From assembly GCA_964035545.1 (NCBI GenBank), contig OZ037766.1, forward strand, positions 30,489,274 through 30,553,273: a stretch of 64,000 nucleotides of DNA, in the 5' to 3' direction. Positions 24,888 through 36,608 of this stretch are shown piece after piece. This stretch comes from Bugula neritina. Taxonomy: Eukaryota; Bryozoa; Gymnolaemata; Cheilostomatida; Bugulidae. The position numbers and the translations under genes are program-made. Below the pieces are notes generated by a model. That model worked only from the letters and a program-made list of their open reading frames with translations. It made no database searches and was not told the DNA's origin. The number at the start of each line of letters is the position of its first letter. Position 1 is the first letter of the stretch.

Positions 24888-26222
24888 ATATCTATTGGAT
24901 TTGTCTGCACATTTCGAAGCCTTGCTGACTGAAAGTTTCAAGAAATTATTCCAAGAATCAAACAAACTTCTAAACTATAGCTAGCACTTATTCTATATTT
25001 GCCTACTTGAATAGTTTCTTCCAGTACTAAGGAAATCTGCAACTGATGTGTAAATAGAAAATACATTTTACCCAACTAACTGATTAACCTAGCTTTGCTA
25101 TAACTCTTGCAGAGTAGGATAAACACTAGCACTTACTGCAGAAAGCTTCTTTTGCCATTAAACAAACCTTAGAATATATTTCACTTTACTTTCGGAGTAA
25201 TCCCTTCTTTTTATTTTTCACTTCAGCTTGACATCTTTATTACACTTAAAACCATTAGCAGTTTTATTTATTGTTATTCAAACAATGCTGAAAATATTAT
25301 TTTATTTGTTATACTAAAAGTACTGCATCTGCCTAGATGTCTGATTAGAGTTATAAATACCCTGAATAGGTTTGCTGTGTCAATATTACATAATTTACTA
25401 TGTTGAGAAGTGTGTGATGTAATGATTTCATAACAATTCTGAACCACTTTAATTGTTTAATATCTTTATTATATGAATTCAATAATCAATTGGCATTTCT
25501 TTTATTTAGCATTTTTTAAGCCTGGGATATGCTTATATTTGATATATTAATATATAATCACAGTACTAAACTAGTTCACATATGCATATTGTGTTTTTAT
25601 GTAGGTCTTGTATGCTTATAATATACTTTATATTTTAGTATTGTATTACTATCATAAATTACACCACTATTATAATGTGTTGTTCTTTTTCACTTGCTTG
25701 ATTGCTTTTTAGATGCTTTAAATAAATACAAAATATACATATATGTATGTTTGTTTTTATATAAGTTATTATTTAGTGTGAAGCAAAGCAAATTCACATA
25801 TATTTAAATGTTATAACTATACCATGAGATAAAGTATGATAGACTGATACATTTCTGCTTATTTCATCCTACTAACAAGATGCTGTCACAGTCATACCTG
25901 CTAACAACTGTAATATAAACTTAAACAGTATTATTCATTGAGTATTCAAAGTATATAGTGATATATAAAATACACAACTGGAGGTTTGTGGCACAGCTGT
26001 AAGAATATTATAATTATTTTGGTTTTTTTTCTTATCTTTGTTTCAGCAACTATTAATGCAAAGATTTTAAATTCAGGCAATTTCTTTATAGAGTAGATAT
26101 GCACAGTTAAATGTAAATGAAAATTAAACTGGAACTGTAATGTAAAATAATGGGAAGGTCACCTTTGCTGCCCACAGTTTGATCTTTCAGAGAATTTAGG
26201 CAGGCCATTGATGTAGATAATC
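24888..26222. other. 3' flank of ANK-caspase copy 1
   Basis: Noncoding, collinear with 36609-37966 and 47956-49230 at high identity. Holds the probable 3' UTR and polyadenylation region, with an AATAAA at 25721-25726 that recurs in copies 2 and 3. No convincing open frame. Confidence 0.6.
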
Positions 26223-26607
26223 ATGGAAAATACCCAAGGATTGTCATATATTATTATGCAAACAGCCAATACACCCTGTTACCAGCATGTGCTAAGGGAG
26301 GCTCCATATAGTCCCCTGAGACTTTTGCTAACAGGAATTCTTACAGGATTATGTTTAAAATTACTAGTGTGCTGTACTGTACTGTACATCATATGCTACT
26401 GTTTTGCCTTTTGTGAATTGAACTTAAATAGCAATAAAACAAATTTGCTTTATATGTTAAGAAAACATTCTCGCACATACTTGTCCCTGTGCCAAGGAAA
26501 GCTTATTATATGGCTTCAATTGTTGCTATCTTATAAATATATATCATAAACAGGTATAATAGGTTGTTGGACTGTACTTGCAGTTAATAACTTAAATAAA
26601 TAGTTAC

Positions 26608-27061
26608 ATGATGGAAGAAAATAAGTATTGCAAACTAAGAGACTCTCTGAATAATTTAGAAAAGCTTAAAACTATTTTAACTTCTGTAAATGAATCTGAT
26701 AGACAAGCTTTAGTCAAGCAGCAGGACAACAGTGAAAACACCATATTAATGCTAGCTGCTGGATGGGAACATTTGGATATTGTGAAATGTATTCTAGACT
26801 TGGTACCAGCAGCTGACTTACAGGAGCTACTTATTGTACAGAATAGAAATGGAAATACAGTATTTCATGATGGAACTAATGCTGTGAAAAAGTATATGTT
26901 GAAGTCTTTACCACCAGCTAAGTTATACTCTCTACTCGCTATACAGAATAAAGAAGGAAATACACTTCAAAATCATTTAAGAATAAAAAAGTGAACAGCT
27001 GATGAAATGCATAGTGAAATCTGTGTCAGCAACTGGTTTATACAACCTAAAAGCCAGTATT
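26608..27061 (+). pseudogene. Truncated ankyrin exon, relic 1
   Basis: Starts MMEENKYCKLRDSLNNLEKL, matching the start of the ANK-caspase copies, and continues for about three ankyrin repeats (128 codons) to a TGA at 26992. The homology goes on in a shifted frame (MKCIVKSVSATGLYNL) to about 27061, where it joins a scar of the SREBP last exon. No caspase exons follow. It is a partial copy left at a duplication junction. Its upstream 380 bp (from about 26223) match the upstream block of the full genes. Expression of a short peptide cannot be excluded, but decay is the simpler reading. Confidence 0.8.
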
Positions 27062-27105
27062 CAGCATAGTAATATGAGTCAACATGCGAAGTCTCTTGTA
27101 GATAG
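27062..27105 (+). pseudogene. Scar of the SREBP last exon, copy 1
   Basis: Aligns to 11466-11509 by eye, sharing GAGTCAACAT-CGAA and GATAGTCTGGGT. In the SREBP frame it has two stops before the shared TAG, so it is dead. The homology continues into SREBP 3' UTR (AACAACTGTAT, TAATATTTGTTAATATCTTA). It shows that the duplicated unit began inside the SREBP gene. Confidence 0.75.
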
Positions 27106-29269
27106 TCTGGGTCTTTTACCCCCTCCCTTACAGTTAGAGTCATATATAAGGCAACAGTTGTAGTTTCAGTGGAATGGCTATTGACAGTTGCTCTGTAAAA
27201 CAACTGTATCCCCAATGATAATATTTGTTAATATCTTATGTTTTCTATGTCTAAGCATCTATAATTAATATATACATGGTTGTTCAGTCTTATTATCATA
27301 GATATAACAGATTCACACATTATAAGTGTATGTTAAACCGTTTAACTTTATGATTTATGTAATCCAATAACAAACATGCTTATATTATGCATTGTATCAG
27401 TGTGTAATGGAACTGGTGTACAAATAAAGAAGATTAATCTAAATCAGTGGTTTCCAGCCTTGTGGGAATTCCCCTTGGAGGGATTTGGGGCTTTTGAAGA
27501 AGGGGAATTTCATTTCTAAAAAACTCTTACAGTTGTTTAAGCGCGTTTTGAGCTCTTGCTTGTTTCTAAATTATTTACCCACACTGAATTTTAATTTTAC
27601 ATGCATGTGTCTGTCAATCATTACCCAGCTATCTCCTATCTGTGTTACTGGGAATTGAGGTTAAGAACTCTCAATTGAGAACAAAACCAACAGGAACTTT
27701 TAGCAGCCATGCAAGCTAATATCTAGGAGTTACTTACCCATGACTAGTGGGTATATTTGCTGCACTAAACCTGAAAATGCAATCATCGCATCAGTGCTGT
27801 TCATAGCAGCATCAATGCTTTCAAAGCCAATTATTATGAAAAGAACCTGTTCAAAATACCTTCTCAAAGCAATTCTAAGCATCTTTTTGAACTCTTAATA
27901 GAGTTCGAACAGTATTTCCCTGAGCTACTTTCAGAAAGAAGATTCTTGATTTGACAAGAATCTTCTTTCTGAAATGGGAATGTGATCTGTGAAAGGGGAA
28001 TAAAACTGGCTAGACAAGTTCTACTGGACAAATTAAACACACTTTGTGGAGGTTAGTTGGTGAAGAATGCATTTGGTTGGCTTTCTGTTGGAGAGCTTTC
28101 CATAATAAACAGCTAATTGCTGGCTCTGAGCTGTTTTAATTCAGATATATCATATATGCCCTTATGGCTAATGCTTGCCATGTGAATCAACGCTCATCTG
28201 AAAGCCATGATTAATTATCTGTCAGAGCAAATTGCAAAATGTTTTCGTTATGATTACTGGACCAGAAAACATAGTTAACCTCAAGTGACATCTGTCAAAC
28301 CACTGCAACATAACTCCTTTGTACTGGAGGAAGTTCTAGTTTACTGCGTACTAAACTAGAGCATAGCAGTTGACTTCAGGTGTTATCCACTGTACAGAGA
28401 CTCTAAAGCAATACCGTAACTAGAAGTATACTTTCACTGCAGCTACAATTGAAGAACAAAGTCAACGTGTTTTACTGAGCTGGAAGTTTTTGGTATGTAG
28501 AAAGAAAATACTGGCAAAAGTTGTTTTCGGAAAATTACAGTTATTCATATAAATTAAACACATGGATTGCAGAGAGCTGTAGTTTGCTTCCAACAGCGTG
28601 GCTTTAAAAAAAACCTCTAGGAAATATGTGAAGGTTTATAGTTTATACAGGTAAACAAAGCAATCGCACTTTTAACCCAAACACAAAGCCATAGATTATA
28701 AACCTAATTTCTATATAATATATATAGCCTATATATATAGCCTATATAATGTGCATGTGTGCATGTGTGCATGTGTGCATGTGTGCATGTGTGCATGTGT
28801 GCATGTGTGCATGTGTGCATGTGTGCATGTGTGCATGTGTGCATGTGTGCATGTGTGCATGTGTGCATGTGTGCATGTGTGCATGTGTGCATGTGTGCAT
28901 GTGTGCATGTTTGAAAATTTGCATATTTTTACCAAACAGTTTTGATTCTAAGTTTATAAGTTATAATTACTATAAATGAATTTGGTTGTTTTTTATAATT
29001 ATAGTAGATTACCAAACATTTTTGCTGCAACTTTATGTCAAGAGCCTACCACCCTATTAAGCTGGAGGCGCCAGCAATATGTCCAAATGGTTCCAACAGC
29101 TATCCTTTAGTGTTAGCCTTGGGTGACCTGGTATTACCTCCATCATAGCTAGCTTGAGTAGGTTCAGTTTCTCTAAATGCTTTCAGTTACTGTTAGAGGA
29201 ACTTCATACACTATTTCTGTTTTTGGAACACATGTTGTATAGGCTGGTGAATCAAACTCCAACAGCTAG
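27106..29269. other. Duplicated spacer, second copy
   Basis: Noncoding, collinear with 11510-12987 plus 17558-18080. The site that holds the gypsy element in the first copy is uninterrupted here (around 28565). It includes an octamer microsatellite at 28749-28912. The small open frames are not conserved as proteins. Confidence 0.65.
28749..28912. repeat. (GTGTGCAT)n octamer microsatellite, about 20 copies
   Basis: About 20 perfect head-to-tail copies of TGTGCATG. The matching positions in other spacer copies (17722-17750, 40620-40650) carry only a short GT-rich stretch, so the expansion is private to this copy. The overlapping Cys/His/Met-rich open frames are repeat artefacts. Confidence 0.95.
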
Positions 29270-29900
29270 GGTGACTAATCAATATTCCGAAGGCCCATTG
29301 ATCCGAAGGTCCATTAGTCCGAAAATTAGTAGACACAGGCATCCTCACTGAGACTATATCATTAATTTTACTCACAATTTAGTTTAAGTTCTTTATATTT
29401 TATTGCTCTGTGGGTGGCATGCGCGTTGCCTACTTGTGATTGTTTAGCTTGAGATTACTCTTTGAAGCTGTCTAAATTAGGGCTGGATTATCTATCAAAA
29501 TTGTGACTGCTCCATAAGCAAAGTACACACCAAGTTATTCACTAGCCTGTCAGCTAGCGAGCCTGTAATTAATAATGTACGCATAATTATGTTGATAGAT
29601 GATGCAGCTGCTTGTTGATCATAGTGTAATCTCAGGCTAAACAATAACATGTAGGCAACGCGCATGCCACCCGCAGAGCAATAATGTAGCAAGAACTTAA
29701 ACTAAATTGTTAGTGAAATTAGGGATATTCTCAGTGAGGATGCCCGTGTGTACAAATTTTCGGACTAATGGACCTTCGGAGCAATGGGCCTTCGGAGCAA
29801 TGGGCCTTCGGAATATTACTCCGTCCCCCCCCCCCCCAACAGAGCCAGGGGACGGAGCAATATTCCGAAGGCTCATTGCTCCGAAGGTCCACTTGTTTAA
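29270..29900. mobile_element. Foldback/MITE-like element with about 190-bp inverted arms
   Basis: 29273-29462 and 29618-29818 are long imperfect inverted repeats. Both arms hold CCGAAGGTCCATTAGTCCG-type sequence, CATCCTCACTGAG, AACTAAATTGT and GGCATGCGCGTTGCCTAC (or their complements). A third partial arm lies at 29858-29892 after a C-run. The other spacer copies read straight through this point, and CCAACAG appears on both sides, consistent with a 7-bp target duplication. No transposase is encoded. Confidence 0.75.
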
Positions 29901-30592
29901 ACCCTGTTACCAGCATGTGCTAAGGGAGGCTTTACATACTTCCCTGAGACTTTTACTAACAGTGGTTCTTACAGGATTACATCTAAAATTACTTGTTTGC
30001 TGCACTGCAGTTATTGAGTATATGCTACTGTTTTGACTTTTGTGTATTGACCTTAAAAGGCAATATAACAAACGTGCTTTATATTATATTCACAAAAGAA
30101 CCTCTCATGCTAGAAATACTATATGATATTAAAAAATACACTCCCGCATCTTATATAGATGCCAGAAGGCTTTAAAGTAAAGAGTTCAGGGGAATGTATC
30201 ACACCTGCATCACAGTAGTGGCCTAGTAATACTAACAAATACATAGTTTAGATTAGAAATTGGCAATGATCACATTGTGATTAGCACCAATAGTCACATG
30301 ACAGTGAAATAATGATGGCTAGCTATTGACACCAAGTTTGAGACTTCATGCAGCTTCTAAGTTTTGTTTGGTTTGACTTTTGCTTTCGAAACTTTGATAT
30401 AACTTCTGGTGATACAAAGTTCCGCAAAAGCCATGTTTCTCTTTGATAAAACTGCAACTCTACACCTGAATCTATAGCCCAAAATCTAATCAATCTAATG
30501 AACATTCTGCATATTAATGATTATGAGGATGTACTTATACATGTTATATTATGATAATAATTGTAGTTTAGAGTTGAGAAACTAGTTACAAG
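29901..30592. other. Upstream region of ANK-caspase copy 2
   Basis: Noncoding. Contains the recurrent GTTACCAGCATGTGCTAAGG block (29906), here only about 690 bp before the start codon because part of the spacer is missing. An acceptor-like GTTTAG at 30566-30571 precedes the start, as in copies 1 and 4. Confidence 0.55.
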
Positions 30593-31869
30593 ATGGCAGA
30601 AAATATGTTTTACAAGCTAAAAGACTGTTTGAATAATTTGGAAGAGTTTAAAACCATCTTGACTTCTGTGAAAGAATCTGAAAGACTAACTATACACAAG
30701 CAGCAGGACAATAGTGGAAACACCATATTAATGCTGGCTGCTGAGCATGAACATTTAGATATTGTGAAATGTATTCTAGACTTGGTGCCAGAAGCTGATT
30801 TACAGGAGCTATTCACTGTACAGAATAGAAGTGGAAATACAGTATTTCATGATACAACTATTTCTGTAAAGGAGTATATGTTGAAGTCTGTACCACCCAC
30901 TGCGTTATACTCTGTACTTGCTATACAGAATAATGAAGGAAATACACCGATACACCATTTGGTGGTGAAAAATAGTGTACAGCTGTTTAGATACATAGTG
31001 AAATCTGTGTCAGCAACTGATTTATACAATCTATTCAGCATACAAAATAAAGATGGTCAAACTGTTATTAACGATTTAGATCCTGCCTCTTTCAAAGACA
31101 TTGTGAAATGCATTATAGACGCTGTACCAGTAACTGAGTTGTACAGACTGCTTTCCATACAGGATAGAGATGGGAAGACGGCAGTTCATAGCGCAGCATA
31201 TCTTGGCTATACAGAGATAGTGAAATGTATTACACAGTCAATTCCAGTTGTTGACTTACAGAAGTTGTGTGAACTTCTCTTCATACAGGACAAATATCAG
31301 ATGACAGCAGTTCATTTGGCAGCATATCACGACTATACAAAAATGATGCAGTATATGGTGCAGTCTATTCCAGCTCCTGACTTACAGAAACTATTTACTA
31401 TACAAGACAAACGTGGATGGACAGCTGTGCACATGGCATCTAGAGGGGGTCATACAGAAACTCTAAAATGTATGACAGATGATCTGCCACCCACTGATTT
31501 ATTACACATCTTTAGTGAAAAGAATGCATATACAGGCAACACAGTTGCACACGAGGCAGCATTTGAAGGGCATACAATGGTCATGCAGCTTATAATAGAC
31601 TCAATCCCAGCAAAAAATGTGATTGAATTTTTGGCTAAATGTAACAAAAATGGCTTGACAGCTTTACACATTGCTACAGAAAGAGGTCATAGTGAAACAT
31701 TGAAATGTATATTCAATTCTGTAACATCACCTGAATCAAACCCGCTGGTTTTTATACAAACAGAAGATGGAAAAACAGCTCTACACTGTGCAGCAATCAA
31801 TGGCGAGTTGCAGATAGTAAAATATGTTGTTGACGCTCTTACAGCAGCTGACTTATACAAGCTAATCAG

Positions 31870-32570
31870 TGTACAGAACATAAATGGTAGAACAGCACTT
31901 CACCTGGCAGCAGAAAAAAGCCATGTAAAAGCATTAAAATATATGGTAGACTCTGCACAAGCAGCTGACTTAAGCAAGCTATTCAGTATACAGGACAATA
32001 CTATTAAAACAGCATTTCATTTGGCAGCAGAAAAAGGCCATTTAGAAACACTAAAATGTATGCTAGACTCTGTACCAGCAGCTGAGTTGTGCCAACTAAT
32101 TAGTGCGCAGGACATAAACGGTAGAACATCACTTCACCTGGCAGCAGAAAAAAGCCATGTAAAAGCATTAAAATATATGGTTATAGACTCTGCACAAGCA
32201 GCTGACTTAAGCAAGCTATTCAGTATACGGGACAATACTGGTAAAACAGCATTTCATTTGGCAGCAGAAGAAAGCCATGTAGCAGCACTAAAATGTATGG
32301 TAGACTCTGTACCAGCAGCTGACTTATGCAAACTAATCAGTGTACAGGATGAAGATGGTAAAACACCATTTTACCTGGCAGCAGAAAAAAGCCATGTAGA
32401 AGCGCTAAAGTGTGTGGTGGACTCTGTACCAGCAGCTGACTTATGCAAGCTATTTACTGTGCAGGATGAAGATAGTAGAACAGCATTCCACCTGGCATTA
32501 GAAGAAAGCCATGTAGCAGCACTAAAATGTATGCTAGACTCTGTACCAGCAGCTGACTTACCAAGAGCAC
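31870..32570 (+). repeat. Recent internal expansion of ankyrin repeats in copy 2
   Basis: Six consecutive 39-residue units share AAEKSHVKALKYMVDS or close variants. Two of them form a 78-residue dimer that is duplicated (AQAADLSKLFSI followed by NTGKTAFHLAAE). One unit has an extra Ile (MVIDSAQ). These units are far more alike than the rest of the array, which indicates recent tandem gain. Confidence 0.8.
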
Positions 32571-34767
32571 TTGGTATACATGATGAAAGCAGTGATAGCT
32601 TTGCACATTTGACAGCGTATGTTAGGCATTCAGCGATATTAGAATATTTAGCCGGAGTTTTACCATAAAATAGTTTATACAGACTACTTAGCGTTCAAAA
32701 TAGTAGAGGTGACACAATAGTTCATGAGATACTAAGAGAAGGTAAAATGCAAGTGCTCAAATCTATAAGAAAATGTGTGACCTCACTCCAGTTCTATCAG
32801 CTGCTCATATTACAAAACAAAGAGGGTAACACATCTTTCCATGTTTCTATGGAGAATAAAAACGAAACTGATTTTGTACAGCTGCTTATAGATTCTGTTC
32901 CTGTTGACAAAGCATTTCATCTACTAAGTGTCCAGAAAAAAGATGGTAATACTGCTTTCCACTGCTGCAGCACAAAAGAGAAATTTACCAAACTACTAAA
33001 ATTCATGACAGACACGATACCAGAGACTGACTGGTCAGAGTTACTTTGTATCCAAAACTCTAATCAGGATACGGTGTTACATCATGCAGTGTCTGAAAAC
33101 TATCTGGAAACTGCAGAACTTATATTAAGCTTTGTACCAGAAGGTAACCTAAACAAACTTCTCATCATACAAAACCAGCAGGGAAATACAGCTTTGCACT
33201 GTGCAGCACGTAAAGGTCAATCAGATACTGTGAAACACATATTAGACCTGGTACCAGTAGATGAACTGTTCAAGCTAATCAGCAAACAGAATAAAGATGG
33301 AGATACAGCTGTGCACCAAGCATTTGAACAGCATGGTGGCATGGACACAGCAAATCTTCTTATAAGTTGCCTCTCCGCTACTGACTTTGTGAACTTACTT
33401 TCAATACAGAATGCAGATGGTGAAACTGTTGTACATTTTGCAACAGGTAAAAATTTCAGAGAGTTCTGGAAATCGTTAACAAAGTCTGCTGCAGCAAGTG
33501 ACTTACTCAGGATAAGTATGAAACAAAGCAAAAGGGGTAAAACATTTCTGCATTATGCAGCAGAAGCAGGTAATGTAGAAATATTTGAAAACGTTACCAG
33601 TTCAGTCCCAAAAACTGACTTGTACAGTATTTTTAGCCTACAGGACCAGGAAGGTGACACAGTTATACACTGCGCTACATCTTTTGACCGCAAAAACATA
33701 CTGCATACTTCATCCTTGAGTTGTACTACCATAGTGAAATGTGTAGTAGAATCTGTTCCGCCCGTTGACTTATGGAAGCTGCTTAGTATTCCAAATCAGC
33801 AAGATCAAACAACTCTACATAATACAGTCATCGATAATAATATGGAAACATTGAAATGCCTAGTGGACTCTGTTAAAGCAACTGACTTGTACACACTGCT
33901 CCTCACACAGGATATATATGGTGACACAGCTGTTCATTCTGCTGCATACAAAGGACATGTGGATATGCTAAAATATCTGTTAAACAAACTATCACAAGAA
34001 CACTGTCTAGAAATACTCAACACCAGAAACCTCAAACAGTTTACTCCACTAATAGCAGCCAAGTCCAACAAACAGTATGAAGCTGCAAATTGCATTGCTG
34101 AATACAAAGGAAAGGTAGAACAATATTTTCAAGGTGAGTAGCAATTCACTATATGAATGCTAGTAAAGCCTTGTGTTTTATATTTAAATTTATGCTTAGA
34201 CTCATCTATAAAACTGGTCGACATAGTCACATAAAGCTTATTTCTGAAATGGGTAAAAATGTTCCTAGAAATGTTCACACTTGATCGGTAGACTGGTAAT
34301 AACTTTTTAATCTTGATAAACAAAATTTTTGCAAGTACATAGATACTTCTATTTAGCTAAGTTGTTCTCACATGCACATGCTTTGCCAGTAAGAACTTGC
34401 TTGCATTACAAACATGCTGTCTAAACATGTTCCATAGTAGACTAATGTATAAAATGTTTTGCTAACAGCACAGACATATTTATTTTATAGGATCCAATCA
34501 AATGAAGGCCAGTCTAAAAGATAGCCTGAAGTACCTGGATGAGAGAAACAGAGATGTAGATATCATTCAACTTCCTGTCAAACCCTGTACTCTGCAATCT
34601 GTAACAGAGAAATTCTATTCTGACAATGTAAGGGAAATATTCTATCTGTATAATAATTATTACATTTGCAGGTATATATAAACCCAGTAGTAAGCAAAGT
34701 GTTTGTTGATTTACAGGTGCCACCAGCCTATATTTAGTTCTGTACTTGCAAATAGCATGCTATAAAG

Positions 34768-34807
34768 AAATTAGAAATGAGGAGATGCATCTCCTCATTT
34801 CTAATTT
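34768..34807. repeat. Perfect 40-bp palindrome in intron 2 of copy 2
   Basis: Centred between 34787 and 34788 with no loop; the central part is GAGGAGATGCATCTCCTC. Copy 1 (about 23068) has only one arm (GCATCTCTTCATTTCTAACC), so the palindrome arose by inverted duplication of a short segment in this copy. Confidence 0.9.
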
Positions 34808-36608
34808 TTTCCTAACTCTTTATATATACTAACTATCAACTTATTTACCAACATATACTTCTGCTTCAGATCCTTGATGAACACAAGATCTGCAAGATTC
34901 TTTAGGCAGCAATTGATACTTTGAACCTGCAGTGCAATTTTTGTAGGTGTACAGAATGTCAGCACCTGTGAGAGGAAGATGTCTGATTATCAACAACAGG
35001 TACTTTGACAGACCTGCCACTCCAGCTCCTGGTCAGTTTGAATTTCAAGACAGGGATGGCTCTGAGATTGATGTGATAAACATCTTGAATGTGTTTCAAC
35101 AGCTAAGCTTTGACTGTGAACTAAAATCAAATGTCTCTAGCAAGGTAATTTGTTGAAAGTGAAAACCCACTTTTTTCTAGGTAAAAACATAAAGGGAATA
35201 TTTTGCATGATTGGCTTGTTATTGATTGATTTGCATAGCAAATTACAGTAGCATAATAAATTTATTGATCGCTGAATCCAGCCTGATGATTTTTAAGTTG
35301 GATTGAAAAGTTTAAATCCTTTATTGGATTTTTAGTCGATGTATATTTATCTTTTAATTAAAAAACTAAAAAAATTCTCTTTTTCTCAATCAAGCAAATG
35401 CTAGCAGACATAGAGAGAGAAACACAACATCCTGACTATCAAACACTTGGAGTCAGTGTATTAGTCATCATGACTCATGGGGCAGAAAATCAAGTCTATG
35501 GTAAAGATGGCCACCCAGTAAAACTGACAGACATCTATGATTTGATTTCTCCTTACAGATTCAAGTCAATGGCCGGAAAACCTAAAATTGTTATCTTCCA
35601 ATCATGTGCTGGTGGTGAGTCACTTCCTCTTTTGTTTAGATGGCTCTAACTTGGAGTTGTTTAGTAAGATATAAACTTTAAAAATGCACAAAAGTGGTTT
35701 CTTATACTCTTTTTAGTCATTTTTGAGAGCTTTTTCTTTAAGATGTATTAAATTTCATGATATTAGGAAAAGCTACCTCATTACTAACCATTGGAATTTG
35801 ACCTAAAACGTCAAATGAAAGACTTACAGTAAGATTAAATTTTCTTATTGAGATTACATTTGAATGGCTGTTGTAGACAAGGCAGATGACATGGGATTTT
35901 ATACAACAGATAGCAAAACTAAAGTAGAAGTCAAAGCAGAACCTCCATTTCCAGGAGACCAACCAGCTTCTGATGATTTGTTTATCCTAAGAGCCAGCTT
36001 TCTGGGTCAGTCATATACAATCAAACCTTCCATGTTGTTTCAGAAAAGAGTATCATTTTTAAATACACATATGCAGCATAAATCTCTTTTTATTAACAAT
36101 TCTGTAGAAAAACTTGTATTTAAGTTCTAAATATTTGCTTGATTTTAGTCCCATGATTATTAGTCTTAGCTAGAGAGCAACTGGAAATTATTCATACATT
36201 TCAGGTTACCGTTCAGCGAGACATTCCAAGCAAGGCACCTGGTTGATAAGAGCCTTAGTGTATGCTTTGTATACCTATGCAGGTGATAAAGATATACAAA
36301 GCATATTTGAAGAGGTAATAGTTTACTCAATAAAAGTTTTGGCTATACACAGAAATCGTGTATTCATGCAAGTTGACTCATGCTTGAATGTAGAATTAAT
36401 ATTAAACCAATCCCCACTTGTTGACAATGACATTGAGTTAGCTAATGCTGATATGTTTTAGGTCAAGGAGATCGTGAAAGAGAAGAGTCTGCTAGCTTCT
36501 AGAAGGAACATAGACGTAGGGGGACAACAGCCAACATTTGAATGTTTTCCAACAAAGAGAAGACAACTTTTCTTGTACCCTAAATTTGATCCTCCAGCAC
36601 CTAAGTAA

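Larger units (their letters stand above)
30593..36608 (+). pseudogene. Ankyrin-repeat/caspase fusion, copy 2, with one in-frame stop
   Basis: Exons 30593-34133, 34491-34627, 34947-35144, 35395-35614, 35877-36005, 36205-36314, 36462-36608 (TAA): 1,494 codons, the longest copy. Exon 1 has about five extra 39-residue repeats. A TAA at 32666-32668 (codon 692) stands where copies 1 and 3 have GAA; the same frame then stays open for another 490 codons, so this is one substitution, not two genes. All caspase exons are intact: substrate Arg in RDGSEID, His in MTHGAE, Cys in QSCAG, p10 GYRSARHSKQ, and every splice site is conserved. As it stands only a 691-residue ankyrin protein would be made, unless the stop is read through, polymorphic or a sequence error. 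Decay must be recent. Confidence 0.8.

Noticed and set aside
26223-26549. A 108-codon hydrophobic gene before relic 1
   Set aside because: A near-identical frame before relic 2 is broken by a CTGTA repeat-length change, and the matching sequence before the full genes is not open. It is better explained as the shared upstream block.
28704-28979. Cys/His/Met-rich small proteins on both strands
   Set aside because: They are translations of a perfect octamer microsatellite and are open in several frames at once.
30593-34141. Two separate ankyrin genes (30593-32668 and 32747-34141)
   Set aside because: Both lie in the same frame, only a TAA separates them, and the other copies run straight through this point; the second has no start context of its own.
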